Shown piece by piece: positions 17,625 to 26,365 of a DNA stretch of 64,000 nt. The notes beneath the pieces were generated by a model that was not told where the DNA came from, did not search any database, and saw only the letters and a program-made list of their open reading frames with translations. This DNA is from an uncultured Algimonas sp. (GTDB lineage Bacteria; Pseudomonadota; Alphaproteobacteria; Caulobacterales; Maricaulaceae). The DNA lies in assembly GCA_937923575.1 (NCBI GenBank), contig CALDUL010000024.1:1-64000 (forward strand), given 5' to 3'. The position numbers and the translations under genes are program-made. Every line of letters starts with the position of its first letter. The stretch's first letter is position 1.

Positions 17625-18668
17625 CTATTGACCCAGTCGCTGGCCAAATTGTCCGGTTTTGATCAGTGGCTGCCACCAATCGCGATTGTCGAGATACCAG
17701 TCGATCGTCTTCTCGAAGCCCTCGTTCCAGGAGATCTTCGGCGACCAGTCGAGCTCGTCGCGGATGCGTTCGGGGTTGATGGCATAGCGCACATCGTGGC
17801 CGGGCCGATCAGACACGAAGGTGATCAACGAGGCGTGGTCCGTTCGCTCGATATCGTCGCGCTTGTCCATGAGTTCGCAGATCGTGCGGACCAGCTCGAT
17901 GTTGGTGCGCTCATTATTGCCGCCGACATTGTAGGTGCGGCCGAGTGCGCCCTTGTCGAGCACCGTCAGCAGGGCATCGGCGTGATCATCGACATAGAGC
18001 CAGTCGCGCACATTCTCGCCCGTGCCGTAAACGGGAATGTCGTCGCCATGCAGCGCCTTGAGGATGACGACCGGAATAAGCTTTTCCGGAAACTGATAGG
18101 GCCCGTAATTGTTCGAGCAATTGGTCACCACGACAGGCAGGCCAAAGGTGCGGTGCCAGGCGCGGACCAGATGATCAGATGCCGCCTTGGACGCGCTGTA
18201 GGGAGAGGACGGATCGTAGGGCGTGTCCTCGGTGAAGGCGGGGTCGTCCATTTCCAGGTCGCCATAGACCTCGTCCGTGGACACGTGGTGGAACCGGAAG
18301 GCTTCGCGCGCAGCGCCGCTCAGGCCATCCCAATGGGCGCGCGCCGCCTGCAGCATGTTGAACGTGCCCATCACATTGGTTTCGACAAAGGCGCCCGGCC
18401 CGTCGATGGACCGGTCGACATGACTCTCGGCCGCCAGATGCATGACGGCGTCAGGCTTGTGGGTCTCGAACACGCGCGTCACCGCATCCGCATCGCGGAT
18501 ATCGACATGTTCGAACGCGTAGTTCGGTCCCTCGATCATAGCGACGCTGGACGGGTTCGCGGCATAGGTCAGGCTGTCGATATTGACGACGGAGTGACCC
18601 CGATCCACGGCCATGCGGCAGACAGCCGAGCCGATGAATCCGCATCCGCCTGTGATGAGGAGTTTCAT
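17625..18668 (-). CDS. rfbB: dTDP-glucose 4,6-dehydratase
   Basis: The 347-residue extended SDR enzyme converts dTDP-glucose to dTDP-4-keto-6-deoxyglucose. The NAD-binding motif [12 protein letters not shown] is at the start. [26 protein letters not shown] and [15 protein letters not shown] (catalytic Y-x-x-x-K) follow, then [17 protein letters not shown]. It is the first gene of the rfbBA pair. The upstream region 18669-19295 holds its promoter and an SDR pseudogene remnant. Length and motifs leave no real alternative. Confidence 0.96.
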   Translation of the reverse strand: MKLLITGGCGFIGSAVCRMAVDRGHSVVNIDSLTYAANPSSVAMIEGPNYAFEHVDIRDADAVTRVFETHKPDAVMHLAAESHVDRSIDGPGAFVETNVMGTFNMLQAARAHWDGLSGAAREAFRFHHVSTDEVYGDLEMDDPAFTEDTPYDPSSPYSASKAASDHLVRAWHRTFGLPVVVTNCSNNYGPYQFPEKLIPVVILKALHGDDIPVYGTGENVRDWLYVDDHADALLTVLDKGALGRTYNVGGNNERTNIELVRTICELMDKRDDIERTDHASLITFVSDRPGHDVRYAINPERIRDELDWSPKISWNEGFEKTIDWYLDNRDWWQPLIKTGQFGQRLGQ

Positions 18669-18838
18669 AATATACCGATTGTTGTTCTAATTTTGCGCCC
18701 CGCCCCAAGCGACCTCACTCGGTGCACTCTCTTGTTCAAATAGATCACTAGGAAACACCGTTCAACCCGAAAAGGGAGAATGACCGCCGCGTCACAACTG
18801 AGCCTGCTCCCATCCGCCTTGACACCACATAGCAATGG

Positions 18839-19000
18839 CCGGGTATCTCCTACATGAACAACGTTGGTTCTATGCTGGGGCGGGTCACTCTCCCGTTATA
18901 AGGCCTCTAATACGCCTCCACGGCGGCCATCGACGCCTATTCCGATAGTCAAAGACTGGAGCTGCGCGGGTTCAATATCGATGTGGCTCAGGTCGAACCA
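18839..19000 (+). pseudogene. Short-chain dehydrogenase remnant with in-frame stops
   Basis: The 627-base gap between rfbB and the symporter gene has no intact ORF. One plus-strand frame reads NNVGSMLGRVTLPL, stop, GL, stop, YASTAAIDAYSDSQRLELRGFNIDVAQVEPAI. This fits the middle of a classical SDR: the serine strand, the YxxxK helix (here degraded to YASTA, so the lysine is lost) and the ELRPFGIDVxxxEPG strand. TAA codons at 18899 and 18908 break the frame and the N-terminal half is absent. I see nothing else convincing in the rest of the gap apart from the rfbB promoter region. The outer limits are approximate. Confidence 0.5.
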
Positions 19001-19295
19001 GCGATCACACATCGGACTTTGACCAAGGGCGGATCAACACGGGTGGCGCGCTCGCCCAGCTCATCACACCCCCTCAAAAATGCCGATTGGCTAGGCGAGA
19101 CCTGCTCCAGGACTGTAAAATTATTACCCGTTTTGAGGGGCATCTGATCCGCCAGTCACTGTTGTGACGGGACGGAACGAGAGCTCCAATTTTCGGCCTT
19201 TAACGGAGCAGCCAACGATCGATATTAGAGCGAAATCACGTCCGGGCGGTTCAGGTCATTACCAAAGAACGCGCAATTTTTTCGATATCAGAGCT

Positions 19296-20837
19296 TTAAG
19301 CGGCGGCTGTATTCTTCGAAAATACGTTGTGCGCGTCCCAGACCGGTCGTTGGCCCATAATCGTGCTCAGCAACAAGGCGAGACCGACGCTGCCGATCAG
19401 CGTCATCGCCATGACGTGTATGTAGTGCAGGTCGATCAAACGCGCGCCGCCAAACGGATTGGTCGCGACACCGTAGAAAAACACCCCGACCACGACCCCG
19501 ATGATCATGGCGATCGGACTGGTGTTGCGGAACAATATGCCGACGATAAAAGCCGACAGGATCGGCATGGAGAGCAGACCATAGAGTTGCTGCACCGTGT
19601 TGATCAGGCTTTCCTGTGTCGCGAAGAACGGCACGAGCAGCAGGCTGAGCAGGACCATCACGATCGACACCCAGAAGGACAGGCGCTTCACATTGGGCCG
19701 GTCGTCGATATAGCTTTCGTGGATATCGCAGACCCAAAGTGCGGCCGATGCATTGAGTATGGAATTGAATGTCGTCAACACGGCGGCGAAAATGGCGGCG
19801 GCGAAGGCGCCCGACAGGAAGGTCGGCAGGAGATCGCCGACCAGCTGGCCATAGGCCTGATCGCCCGGCACGCGGCCATAGAGCTTGAAGGCGACGATGC
19901 CCGGCAGCACGATGATCGGCGGGATAATCAGCAAGCGAATGGCAGCGGCGGTCAGGATGCCTTTCTGGGCTTCTTTGACCGTGGGCGAGGCCATGGCGCG
20001 CTGGGTGATGGTCTGGTTGGTGGACCAGTAGAACATCTGGATAAAGATCATGCCGGTGAACAGCGTCCCGAACGGGATCGGCGAGTCTTCGCCGCCGATC
20101 AGCGTCAGGCGCTCGGGCGGGATGCCGGAGAAGTCCCAGCCAATCGCGTTCAGCGCGATGATCGTGATCGCCACGCCCAGGCTCAGCAGCAAGACACCCG
20201 AGAATGTATCAGACACCGCCACGGCGCGCAGCCCGCCAAAGATGGCATAGGCCGAACCGATCACAGCAAAGATCAGCGACAGGAACAGGATCAGCGGATT
20301 GATTGCGCCAAAGCCCGGCACATCGACGGTCCCTCCGCCTAGATCGAACATCGAAATCATGAACTGCGAACCACCATAGAGGATGGCTGGTAGAAAGATG
20401 ATGATGTTGCCCAGCAGGAACAGAACCGAGATCAGCGCCCGGATATGCTTGTTGCGATAACGGCGCTCCAGCAGCTCGGTCGTCGTGGTGCAATTATATT
20501 TGTAGTAGATCGGGATGAAGACGAAGGTCAGCATCAGCAGGCCGACCACGGCAGCGAGCTCCCACCACGCCAGCAATGCCATCTGATTTCCGTTCATACC
20601 GACGAGCTGGTCCGTGGAGAGGTTGGTCAGGGTGATGGAGCCGGCCACGAAATACCAGGCCAGCCCACCGCCGGCGAGAAAGTAGTCCTTCTCTCCGCCG
20701 TCATCGTGGACCGTGCCGTCCTCGCGGGCCGTGAGGCTCGGCGTATCGCGTGCACCCCGGCAGTACCAATAGGTCAGAAAGCCGATCAGGGCCGTCAGTC
20801 CCAGAAAAACCCCGATCTGGACGATGTCGAGTTCCAT
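19296..20837 (-). CDS. Sodium:solute symporter (SSS/SGLT family)
   Basis: The protein has about 513 residues and at least twelve hydrophobic segments. Family signatures include the first helix GVFLGLTALIGFLTYW, FVAGSITLTNLSTDQLVGMNG, TTTTELLERRY, and LPTFLSGAFAAAIFAAVLTTFNSILNASAALWVCDI, the SSS signature near helices 8-9. I start at the ATG at 20837 (MELDIVQIG) with GAGGGG 7 bases upstream, rather than at the tracked 20852. SSS carriers of this branch move sugars with sodium. It follows the GH36 gene by 78 bases, so the likely cargo is an intact alpha-galactoside for cytoplasmic hydrolysis, or galactose itself. Confidence 0.9.
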   Translation of the reverse strand: MELDIVQIGVFLGLTALIGFLTYWYCRGARDTPSLTAREDGTVHDDGGEKDYFLAGGGLAWYFVAGSITLTNLSTDQLVGMNGNQMALLAWWELAAVVGLLMLTFVFIPIYYKYNCTTTTELLERRYRNKHIRALISVLFLLGNIIIFLPAILYGGSQFMISMFDLGGGTVDVPGFGAINPLILFLSLIFAVIGSAYAIFGGLRAVAVSDTFSGVLLLSLGVAITIIALNAIGWDFSGIPPERLTLIGGEDSPIPFGTLFTGMIFIQMFYWSTNQTITQRAMASPTVKEAQKGILTAAAIRLLIIPPIIVLPGIVAFKLYGRVPGDQAYGQLVGDLLPTFLSGAFAAAIFAAVLTTFNSILNASAALWVCDIHESYIDDRPNVKRLSFWVSIVMVLLSLLLVPFFATQESLINTVQQLYGLLSMPILSAFIVGILFRNTSPIAMIIGVVVGVFFYGVATNPFGGARLIDLHYIHVMAMTLIGSVGLALLLSTIMGQRPVWDAHNVFSKNTAAA

Positions 20838-20914
20838 GTCATTTCCCCTCACGGCGCACCCCTGTTCGGGCTCCGCCTTTATGCCCCGATGACCAGGGTC
20901 GTTATCGTCTCATG

Positions 20915-23206
20915 CTAGCTTGGCTGCCGACGCAAGACAAACAGATGGGCCGCAAAATCGCCGTCCGGCATGTAGCGTACGCCCGGTGATTTTTCCCCGA
21001 CCGCGACCTGCGGCATGGCGAGACCGGAGTGCATGAGCGCATCACCGCGGTAGGTCTCTGGCTCGCCGCCGGTCCCCCTGTCGACTGTTGTGTCGACTGT
21101 TGCGCCGATTATGTCGTCCCAGCGGTCGTCCAGCGTGTAGCGCGCGTCCGGGTCGAGCCCGACAAGACGCGCGCGGCGGAAGGGCTGGTTCGGCGCTGAC
21201 AGGATATGAAAATATGCGAGATAGACGCATTGCTCGTCTTCCGTGGTGTATTGCCACGCGATTTCGTTGCCGCCCGTGCTGATCCGTTCGAACCGCCCAC
21301 CGATCATGTCCGAGGCCGTGGTCTTGGCGAAATCCATCAGCGCGGCAATCTCGTCCCGGTGGGCGTCAATATCGGCCTCGGAGAGCGATACGCCGCGCGC
21401 AGCACAGAAAACCCCGGCGAGGAAGCGCGTGCGCACACTGCTTATGCGGCCGTTCTGATGGTTGGGCGACGGCCCGATATAGGCGGCCGTGACATCGAGC
21501 GGGTAGAGATGCGACGCACCGGAGATGATAGCCAGCCGCCCAATCGGGTCGCACATGTCCGAGATCCAGCCCTGCGGCATGTAGGACAGCATCCCCAGAT
21601 CGAAGCGGTTGCCGCCCGACGCACAATTCTCGAACAATACATCTGGGTAGGCCGTGGTAAGCCGGTCGAGGAGACTGTAGAGGCCCAGCATGTAGCGATG
21701 CGAGGTCTCGCGCTGGCGACTTGCGGGCAGCGCGGCACTGCCCACTTCCGTCATGTTCCGGTTCATGTCCCATTTGACGTAGTCCACATCGCCGCAGGAC
21801 AGCACGGCGGCGATCTGCTCGAACAAGTAGTCCTGCACGTCGGGCCGAGACAGATCGAGCGTCAGCTGGTTGCGGCCAAGCGACGAAACGCGACCCGGTA
21901 CATGCAGAATCCAGTCTGGGTGATCCGTGAAAAGCTGGCTGCGCGGATTGACCATCTCCGGCTCGAACCAGATGCCGAACTTCAGCCCCTTGGCGCGGAC
22001 TTTGGCGGCGAGGTCGGGGATGCCGGAGGGGAAACGCTCGCGGTCGGCGCGCCAGTCACCCAGGCTCGACGTGTCGTCGCCCCGGCCCTCGAACCAGCCA
22101 TCGTCAAGTACGAGCATATCTACGCCGATATCCTTCGCAGTGTCCGCCAAGTCGAGAACCTTGGCTTCGTCCACGTCGAAATAGGCCGCTTCCCAGGTAT
22201 TGAGGTAGGTCGGGCGCGGCGCGTCCTTAAAACGCACGGGCGTGATATGCTCGCGGATGAAGTCGTGCCAATGTGCCGACAGCCCACGCAGCCCTGCGCC
22301 CGAATAGGCGTGCAGCGCTTCGGGCGTCGTGAAGCTCTTGCCGGGCTTTAGCCGCCAGTGAAAATTGAACGGGTTGATGCCCGCCAGCACACGCACATCC
22401 TCAAACTCGCCGCGCTCCACGCTGATGGCGAAATTGCCGGAATAGACCAGCGTCGTGCCATAGCACCGCCCAAACTCTTCCGTCGCGCCCTTCTGTAGAA
22501 CAGCGAGGTAATTGTGATGCGCCGTGCTGGATGTTCCGCGCGCGCTGTCGGCGACAAATCGGCCCTGTGGCACGGGGATGCGCTCCGCATTGAACTCGCG
22601 CGCCCAAGTGCCGTGGAAGTGCTGGATCTCGTAGTCGCCGGACGGCAGGTCGAGCGCAGTGGAGAAAGCGTGCTGTAGCTGAATTTCCTTGTCGCTGAGG
22701 TTCTTGAACCGGACCGAACGTGCGATGACGCCGTGGTCCTCCCAGATGGTGTAGTGCAGCCGAACGCGAAGCTGATGCAGCTTGTCCTGCAGCGTGATGA
22801 TCAGCGTCTGCGACCTGCCCTTCCCCTGGCCTCCTCGCGATGACGGCAGACCCTTCAGCGTCGGTTTGTCGTCCAGGATTTTGTGCGAATGGTAGTGCAG
22901 CGAAAAGACGGTGTTGCCATCCGCATTACGCCCATGAACCGCGGGAAAGCGGTAGTCGGACGTGCCGAAGCCCGGATATTCCTGCGGCGTGTCGGACAGC
23001 GAATAGTGCTTGCCGCCTTGGAAGGTCGAGGCGACGTGGCGGATTGTACGGCGGTGATGCGCCTGCACCTCAAGCGGCTCACCCAACGGGCCACCATAAT
23101 GCAGATGCTCCAAAATGCCTTCGGGCGAGACCCGGAAGACATAGGCAAAATGACGGTTCGCCAAGGCAAAGGTCAGGTCGTCGGAGACGGTGATCAACTC
23201 GCTCAT
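20915..23206 (-). CDS. GH36 alpha-galactosidase, cytoplasmic
   Basis: The protein has about 763 residues, starting at the ATG at 23206 (MSELITVSDD) with AAGAGG just upstream; the tracked start at 23257 falls in the terminator hairpin. It has an N-terminal beta-supersandwich, then a (beta/alpha)8 barrel from ~residue 320. MLVLDDGWFEGR and GIWFEPEMVNP are family hallmarks. KWDMNR contains the nucleophile aspartate, CASGGNRFDLGML follows, and ISDMCDPIGR carries the likely acid/base aspartate. There is no signal peptide, so it cleaves terminal alpha-galactosyl groups inside the cell. It sits between the TonB receptor and the symporter genes. The aglycone cannot be read from sequence; melibiose/raffinose-type sugars and alpha-galactosyl-glycerols are both possible. 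Confidence 0.93.
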   Translation of the reverse strand: MSELITVSDDLTFALANRHFAYVFRVSPEGILEHLHYGGPLGEPLEVQAHHRRTIRHVASTFQGGKHYSLSDTPQEYPGFGTSDYRFPAVHGRNADGNTVFSLHYHSHKILDDKPTLKGLPSSRGGQGKGRSQTLIITLQDKLHQLRVRLHYTIWEDHGVIARSVRFKNLSDKEIQLQHAFSTALDLPSGDYEIQHFHGTWAREFNAERIPVPQGRFVADSARGTSSTAHHNYLAVLQKGATEEFGRCYGTTLVYSGNFAISVERGEFEDVRVLAGINPFNFHWRLKPGKSFTTPEALHAYSGAGLRGLSAHWHDFIREHITPVRFKDAPRPTYLNTWEAAYFDVDEAKVLDLADTAKDIGVDMLVLDDGWFEGRGDDTSSLGDWRADRERFPSGIPDLAAKVRAKGLKFGIWFEPEMVNPRSQLFTDHPDWILHVPGRVSSLGRNQLTLDLSRPDVQDYLFEQIAAVLSCGDVDYVKWDMNRNMTEVGSAALPASRQRETSHRYMLGLYSLLDRLTTAYPDVLFENCASGGNRFDLGMLSYMPQGWISDMCDPIGRLAIISGASHLYPLDVTAAYIGPSPNHQNGRISSVRTRFLAGVFCAARGVSLSEADIDAHRDEIAALMDFAKTTASDMIGGRFERISTGGNEIAWQYTTEDEQCVYLAYFHILSAPNQPFRRARLVGLDPDARYTLDDRWDDIIGATVDTTVDRGTGGEPETYRGDALMHSGLAMPQVAVGEKSPGVRYMPDGDFAAHLFVLRRQPS

Positions 23207-23254
23207 TGCACCTCTTACCACAAACAATTCGGACGGAAGCCCCGGTCCTTGAAA

Positions 23255-23286
23255 CAAAAAAGCACGGCGGACTGAACCCGCCGCGC
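23255..23286 (-). terminator. Rho-independent terminator after the TonB receptor gene
   Basis: On the minus strand GCGCGGCGG, a short loop and CCGCCGTGC form a strong GC-rich stem with one wobble or mismatch, followed directly by TTTTTT. It lies between the receptor stop (23318) and the GH36 start (23206), so GH36 expression would depend on read-through or its own promoter. Confidence 0.75.
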
Positions 23287-23317
23287 TTCATTCTGGATGG
23301 CTGTTGCGTGTTGCGTT

Positions 23318-26179
23318 CTAGAAGACGCCCCGCACACCGAGGGTGAAGCGCGAACCCGTGTCCTCATAGGTCAGGAAGCGATTGCGGAAGCGCGAGAAGT
23401 CCCGTGTATCGGAGTCGAGAATGTTGATGCCCTCCGCGAAGATCTGGAAGGTATCGTTGACATCGAATGCCGCCGACGCATCCAGCTGGCCAAAGCTCTC
23501 GCGCTGGCGCGGCTCACCTTGGTCCGAGAATGCCTGCACCAGGAACTCGTCGCGATAGTTGTAGGTCAGGCGCCCCTGGAACGGACCTTGCTCGTAGAAA
23601 CCGGTGACGTTGAAGCTGTGGGGCGACAAACCATTATAGTCGAGGTCTTCATTGCCGGAGCCGGGCGCTCGGTCGATGGAGCTGTCGACATAGGTGTAGT
23701 TCGCGGTAAAACCGAGACCGTTTTCGAACGCTTTCTGAACAGCCACTTCGGCACCCAGGATGCTGCCCGTTTCACCGTTGCGAGTCCGCGTGTCGAGGAA
23801 AGTGACTGTGCGTGCTTCGTCGGGCCCGTCGGGATTCGACGCGTTGCCCGCTGGGAAGATGACAGTGCCTTGAACGGGCAGGGTCTGCGATTCCAAGAAA
23901 TTGCCGAATTTCTTGTAGAAGCCCGTCACGCCGAAGAAGCTCAGGTCATCGACATACCATTCAAAAGCCGCGTCGAAGTTGTCCGATTCAAACGCTTCGA
24001 GGTTCGGGTTGCCGCCCGAGCTGGTCGGGGCGTCGGCACGGCCGCCAAAGGCGTTCGCCACACCCAGTGCCGTCAGCGTTGGACGGGTCACGGTGCGCGA
24101 TGCCGCCAGCCGGACAATCTTGTCGTCAGCCACATCAAACTTGATATTGGCGGACGGCAGGACGTTGAGATACTCGTTCTCGACGGACACTTCGGTGGGT
24201 GCGTCGAAAATAGCGATCAGCTGCGTGTCCCCGTCCGACTCACGGAATTGCTGGACCGGCTGATCCACACCCGTGCTGCGGGTTTCCGTATAGGCAATGC
24301 GCAGGCCGACATTCGCTTCGAACGGAATGTCGCCCAGCTGTTTGTCGTTGAAGGCATAGTTCACGAAGGCGGACGTCACGGTCTCATCGACGGCGAAGCT
24401 ACCGGCTGGGTTGAATTCGGGATCGTAGAAGCCGAGGAAACTGTCGGACGCATCGCGGCGACGGCGCAATTCCTCATCGGAAAGCGCACCACGACCCGAA
24501 CGGTTCGGATCCGAAATGGCCGCATCCGAGTTGAGTTGCCCAAAGGCATCCTCGAAGCTGGCTGTCAGGAAGTTGAGCGGAATCTGGTCACGTCCATCGA
24601 CACCGCCGAGGAAGCCGTCGAGATTGACGCTTCGCAGAATGCTGTCGTCAAAATCCGTCGCATAGCCGCAATAGGCACAGAAGATGCCGCCGCCTTGGGT
24701 GGGCGAGAAGTTGTCGAACAGATCGCGCGATTTCGTACGGTCCGAATAGCTCGCACCCAACGAGATGGTCTCGCCGCCAGTCTTGCTGTCGATGTCGAAG
24801 CCGCCTTTGAGCTCGAAGACTTCGTCATCGATAACCGTGCGGTTGACGTTGACGAAGTGCAGCCGCTGGATGGACGTGTCCTGTGCGCCGACGATATTCG
24901 TCAAAGCCGTGATTTCGGAATCACCCGGCAGAGAGATCAGCGGAGAAACCGGCGCGAGCGCGCCCAGAACGACAAACGGGTTAATCCCGTCGCGTTCCGC
25001 TTTCGACGTCGAAACGTCGATATTGCCGCGAACGCGGTCCGAGAAATCATATTCGAGATTCGCACCGATCAGGTAGGTTTGGGCTTCGCGGTTGGCCGAC
25101 GTAAGCACATTGTCGTTCTGCGACGGGCCAGTTGTCAGACCGGGGTTGCGGTCCAGAAAATCGAGGCCCGGGCGGGAGAAGGACGTCACCGTCCCGTTGG
25201 CGTCCACAACCGGATCAATGAAGGGCGGGCTGAAGAAGCCGGAGAATTGACGATCGAAAGATTCGATGTTGAACTCGGTATAAAGGCCATCGACGGTAAG
25301 GGTTAGATCGTCGTTCGGAGCAAACTGGAAGGTACCGTTTGCGGTGATGCGCTCGCGGTCCTGCGTATCGCGGGACACGATGGCCTGCTGCTGCACGCGC
25401 GCGCCCGCTGGCAGCATTTCCACATTGTCCTCATCCGTCAGGCCGGTCGCATTGGCTGTACCCGCGCCGCCCGTGTTGATGAAGGGCGCGTTGGAGCGCT
25501 CGGAAAAACCGTTTGTCAAAACGCGGTCGCGCTGCGCCTTGCGGTCGGAATAGGAGATGCCACCAGCGAAGCCGAAAGTCCGGTCTTCATTGCTCCAGGA
25601 CCCGACCAGCGAGCCTTCGGGAGAGATTTCCTCGCGCAGCGTGTCATAGGTTCCGGACAGCGTCGCTGCGAGGTTGCGGCCGGAGCGGTCCAGAGGACGC
25701 GTCGTGACGATGTTGACCAGCGCGCCAATGCCGCCGGACTGCTGGCTCGGCAGCGACGTCTTGAACACTTCAGCGCGGCTGATGATGTCGGACGACAGAA
25801 CGTCGAAAGAGAATTCACGACCGTCATTGTCGGTCGCGACAGTGCGGTTGTTGATCGTCACCGTGTTGAATTCGGGGCCAAGACCGCGGACGGTGATGAA
25901 CTGGCCCTCACCGCCAGAGCGGTCAATGGCGACACCCGTGATACGCTGCAGGCTTTCCGCGATGTTTGTATCGGGGAATTTACCGACATCCTCGGCTGAG
26001 ATGGCATCGACAACGGAGCTGCTGTCGCGCTTGATGTCGAGTGACTGCTCGAGCGAGCTGCGGATGCCGGTCGCAATGACCTCATCCTCGAAGGGTGCGT
26101 CCTGCGCGGCGGCAGGCATGGCGGCGAGAAGTGTCAATGTGCCGGCCGAGCCAGCGAGGAGTGTACGGATAGTGGTCAT
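23318..26179 (-). CDS. TonB-dependent receptor (Caulobacter/Xanthomonas carbohydrate type)
   Basis: The 953-residue protein has a signal peptide (LLAAMPAAAQDAPFED). The plug domain begins with DEVIATGIRSSLEQSLDIKRDSSSVVDAISAEDVGKFPD, a segment typical of TonB-Xanth-Caul receptors. ITGVAIDRSGGEGQFITVRGLGPEF follows, and a 22-strand barrel ends in the aromatic FTLGVRGVF. These receptors pull oligosaccharides and other ligands across the outer membrane using TonB. It is the first gene of receptor-GH36-symporter on the minus strand. A GlpR-like half site (26335-26350) and a 12-base palindrome lie upstream. The presumed cargo is an alpha-galactoside. Confidence 0.92.
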   Translation of the reverse strand: MTTIRTLLAGSAGTLTLLAAMPAAAQDAPFEDEVIATGIRSSLEQSLDIKRDSSSVVDAISAEDVGKFPDTNIAESLQRITGVAIDRSGGEGQFITVRGLGPEFNTVTINNRTVATDNDGREFSFDVLSSDIISRAEVFKTSLPSQQSGGIGALVNIVTTRPLDRSGRNLAATLSGTYDTLREEISPEGSLVGSWSNEDRTFGFAGGISYSDRKAQRDRVLTNGFSERSNAPFINTGGAGTANATGLTDEDNVEMLPAGARVQQQAIVSRDTQDRERITANGTFQFAPNDDLTLTVDGLYTEFNIESFDRQFSGFFSPPFIDPVVDANGTVTSFSRPGLDFLDRNPGLTTGPSQNDNVLTSANREAQTYLIGANLEYDFSDRVRGNIDVSTSKAERDGINPFVVLGALAPVSPLISLPGDSEITALTNIVGAQDTSIQRLHFVNVNRTVIDDEVFELKGGFDIDSKTGGETISLGASYSDRTKSRDLFDNFSPTQGGGIFCAYCGYATDFDDSILRSVNLDGFLGGVDGRDQIPLNFLTASFEDAFGQLNSDAAISDPNRSGRGALSDEELRRRRDASDSFLGFYDPEFNPAGSFAVDETVTSAFVNYAFNDKQLGDIPFEANVGLRIAYTETRSTGVDQPVQQFRESDGDTQLIAIFDAPTEVSVENEYLNVLPSANIKFDVADDKIVRLAASRTVTRPTLTALGVANAFGGRADAPTSSGGNPNLEAFESDNFDAAFEWYVDDLSFFGVTGFYKKFGNFLESQTLPVQGTVIFPAGNASNPDGPDEARTVTFLDTRTRNGETGSILGAEVAVQKAFENGLGFTANYTYVDSSIDRAPGSGNEDLDYNGLSPHSFNVTGFYEQGPFQGRLTYNYRDEFLVQAFSDQGEPRQRESFGQLDASAAFDVNDTFQIFAEGINILDSDTRDFSRFRNRFLTYEDTGSRFTLGVRGVF

Positions 26180-26334
26180 GCTGTTTCCCCCAGGAAGTTA
26201 CCGAAGCCCGCTTCTACGGGTCTTTGCTAGTCCGACCACCCGTCCGCTTGCGCGGGTCGAGGGGGCGTTCCAAGTCTATTGGCGACGGGTTGCCGTCACG
26301 ATGGTAGAGGGTCAAGCGCCCGCTCCGCTAAATT

Positions 26335-26350
26335 GTTGTTTTCCGAACAT
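26335..26350 (-). promoter_or_regulatory. Candidate GlpR operator upstream of the TonB receptor
   Basis: Read on the minus strand the site is ATGTTCGGAAAACAAC. Against the central 16 positions of the E. coli GlpR consensus as I recall it (ATKYTCGWWAWCGAMC), I count 13 matches, with the left half-site ATGTTCG perfect. It lies 156 bases before the receptor start and just after the glpD stop. Confidence 0.45.
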
Positions 26351-26353
26351 TGT

Positions 26354-26365
26354 TGCAAATTTGCA
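26354..26365. promoter_or_regulatory. Perfect 12-base palindrome TGCAAATTTGCA
   Basis: This perfect palindrome ends at the base before the glpD stop codon and lies 4 bases from the candidate GlpR site, upstream of the TonB receptor. It could be an operator for a second regulator. No binding protein can be named. Confidence 0.35.

Noticed and set aside
16410-18743. 777-residue plus-strand ORF
   Set aside because: It is antisense to rfbA and rfbB, both with complete family motifs. Its arginine/aspartate/valine-rich composition is typical of a shadow frame in GC-rich DNA.
19080-19180. Short inverted repeat GTCAC-TGTT-GTGAC and T/A-rich patches downstream of the symporter gene
   Set aside because: Only 5-base arms and no T-run in the right place; not convincing as terminator or att site.
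23297-25306. 669-residue plus-strand ORF
   Set aside because: Antisense to the TonB receptor at 23318-26179; no recognisable motif.
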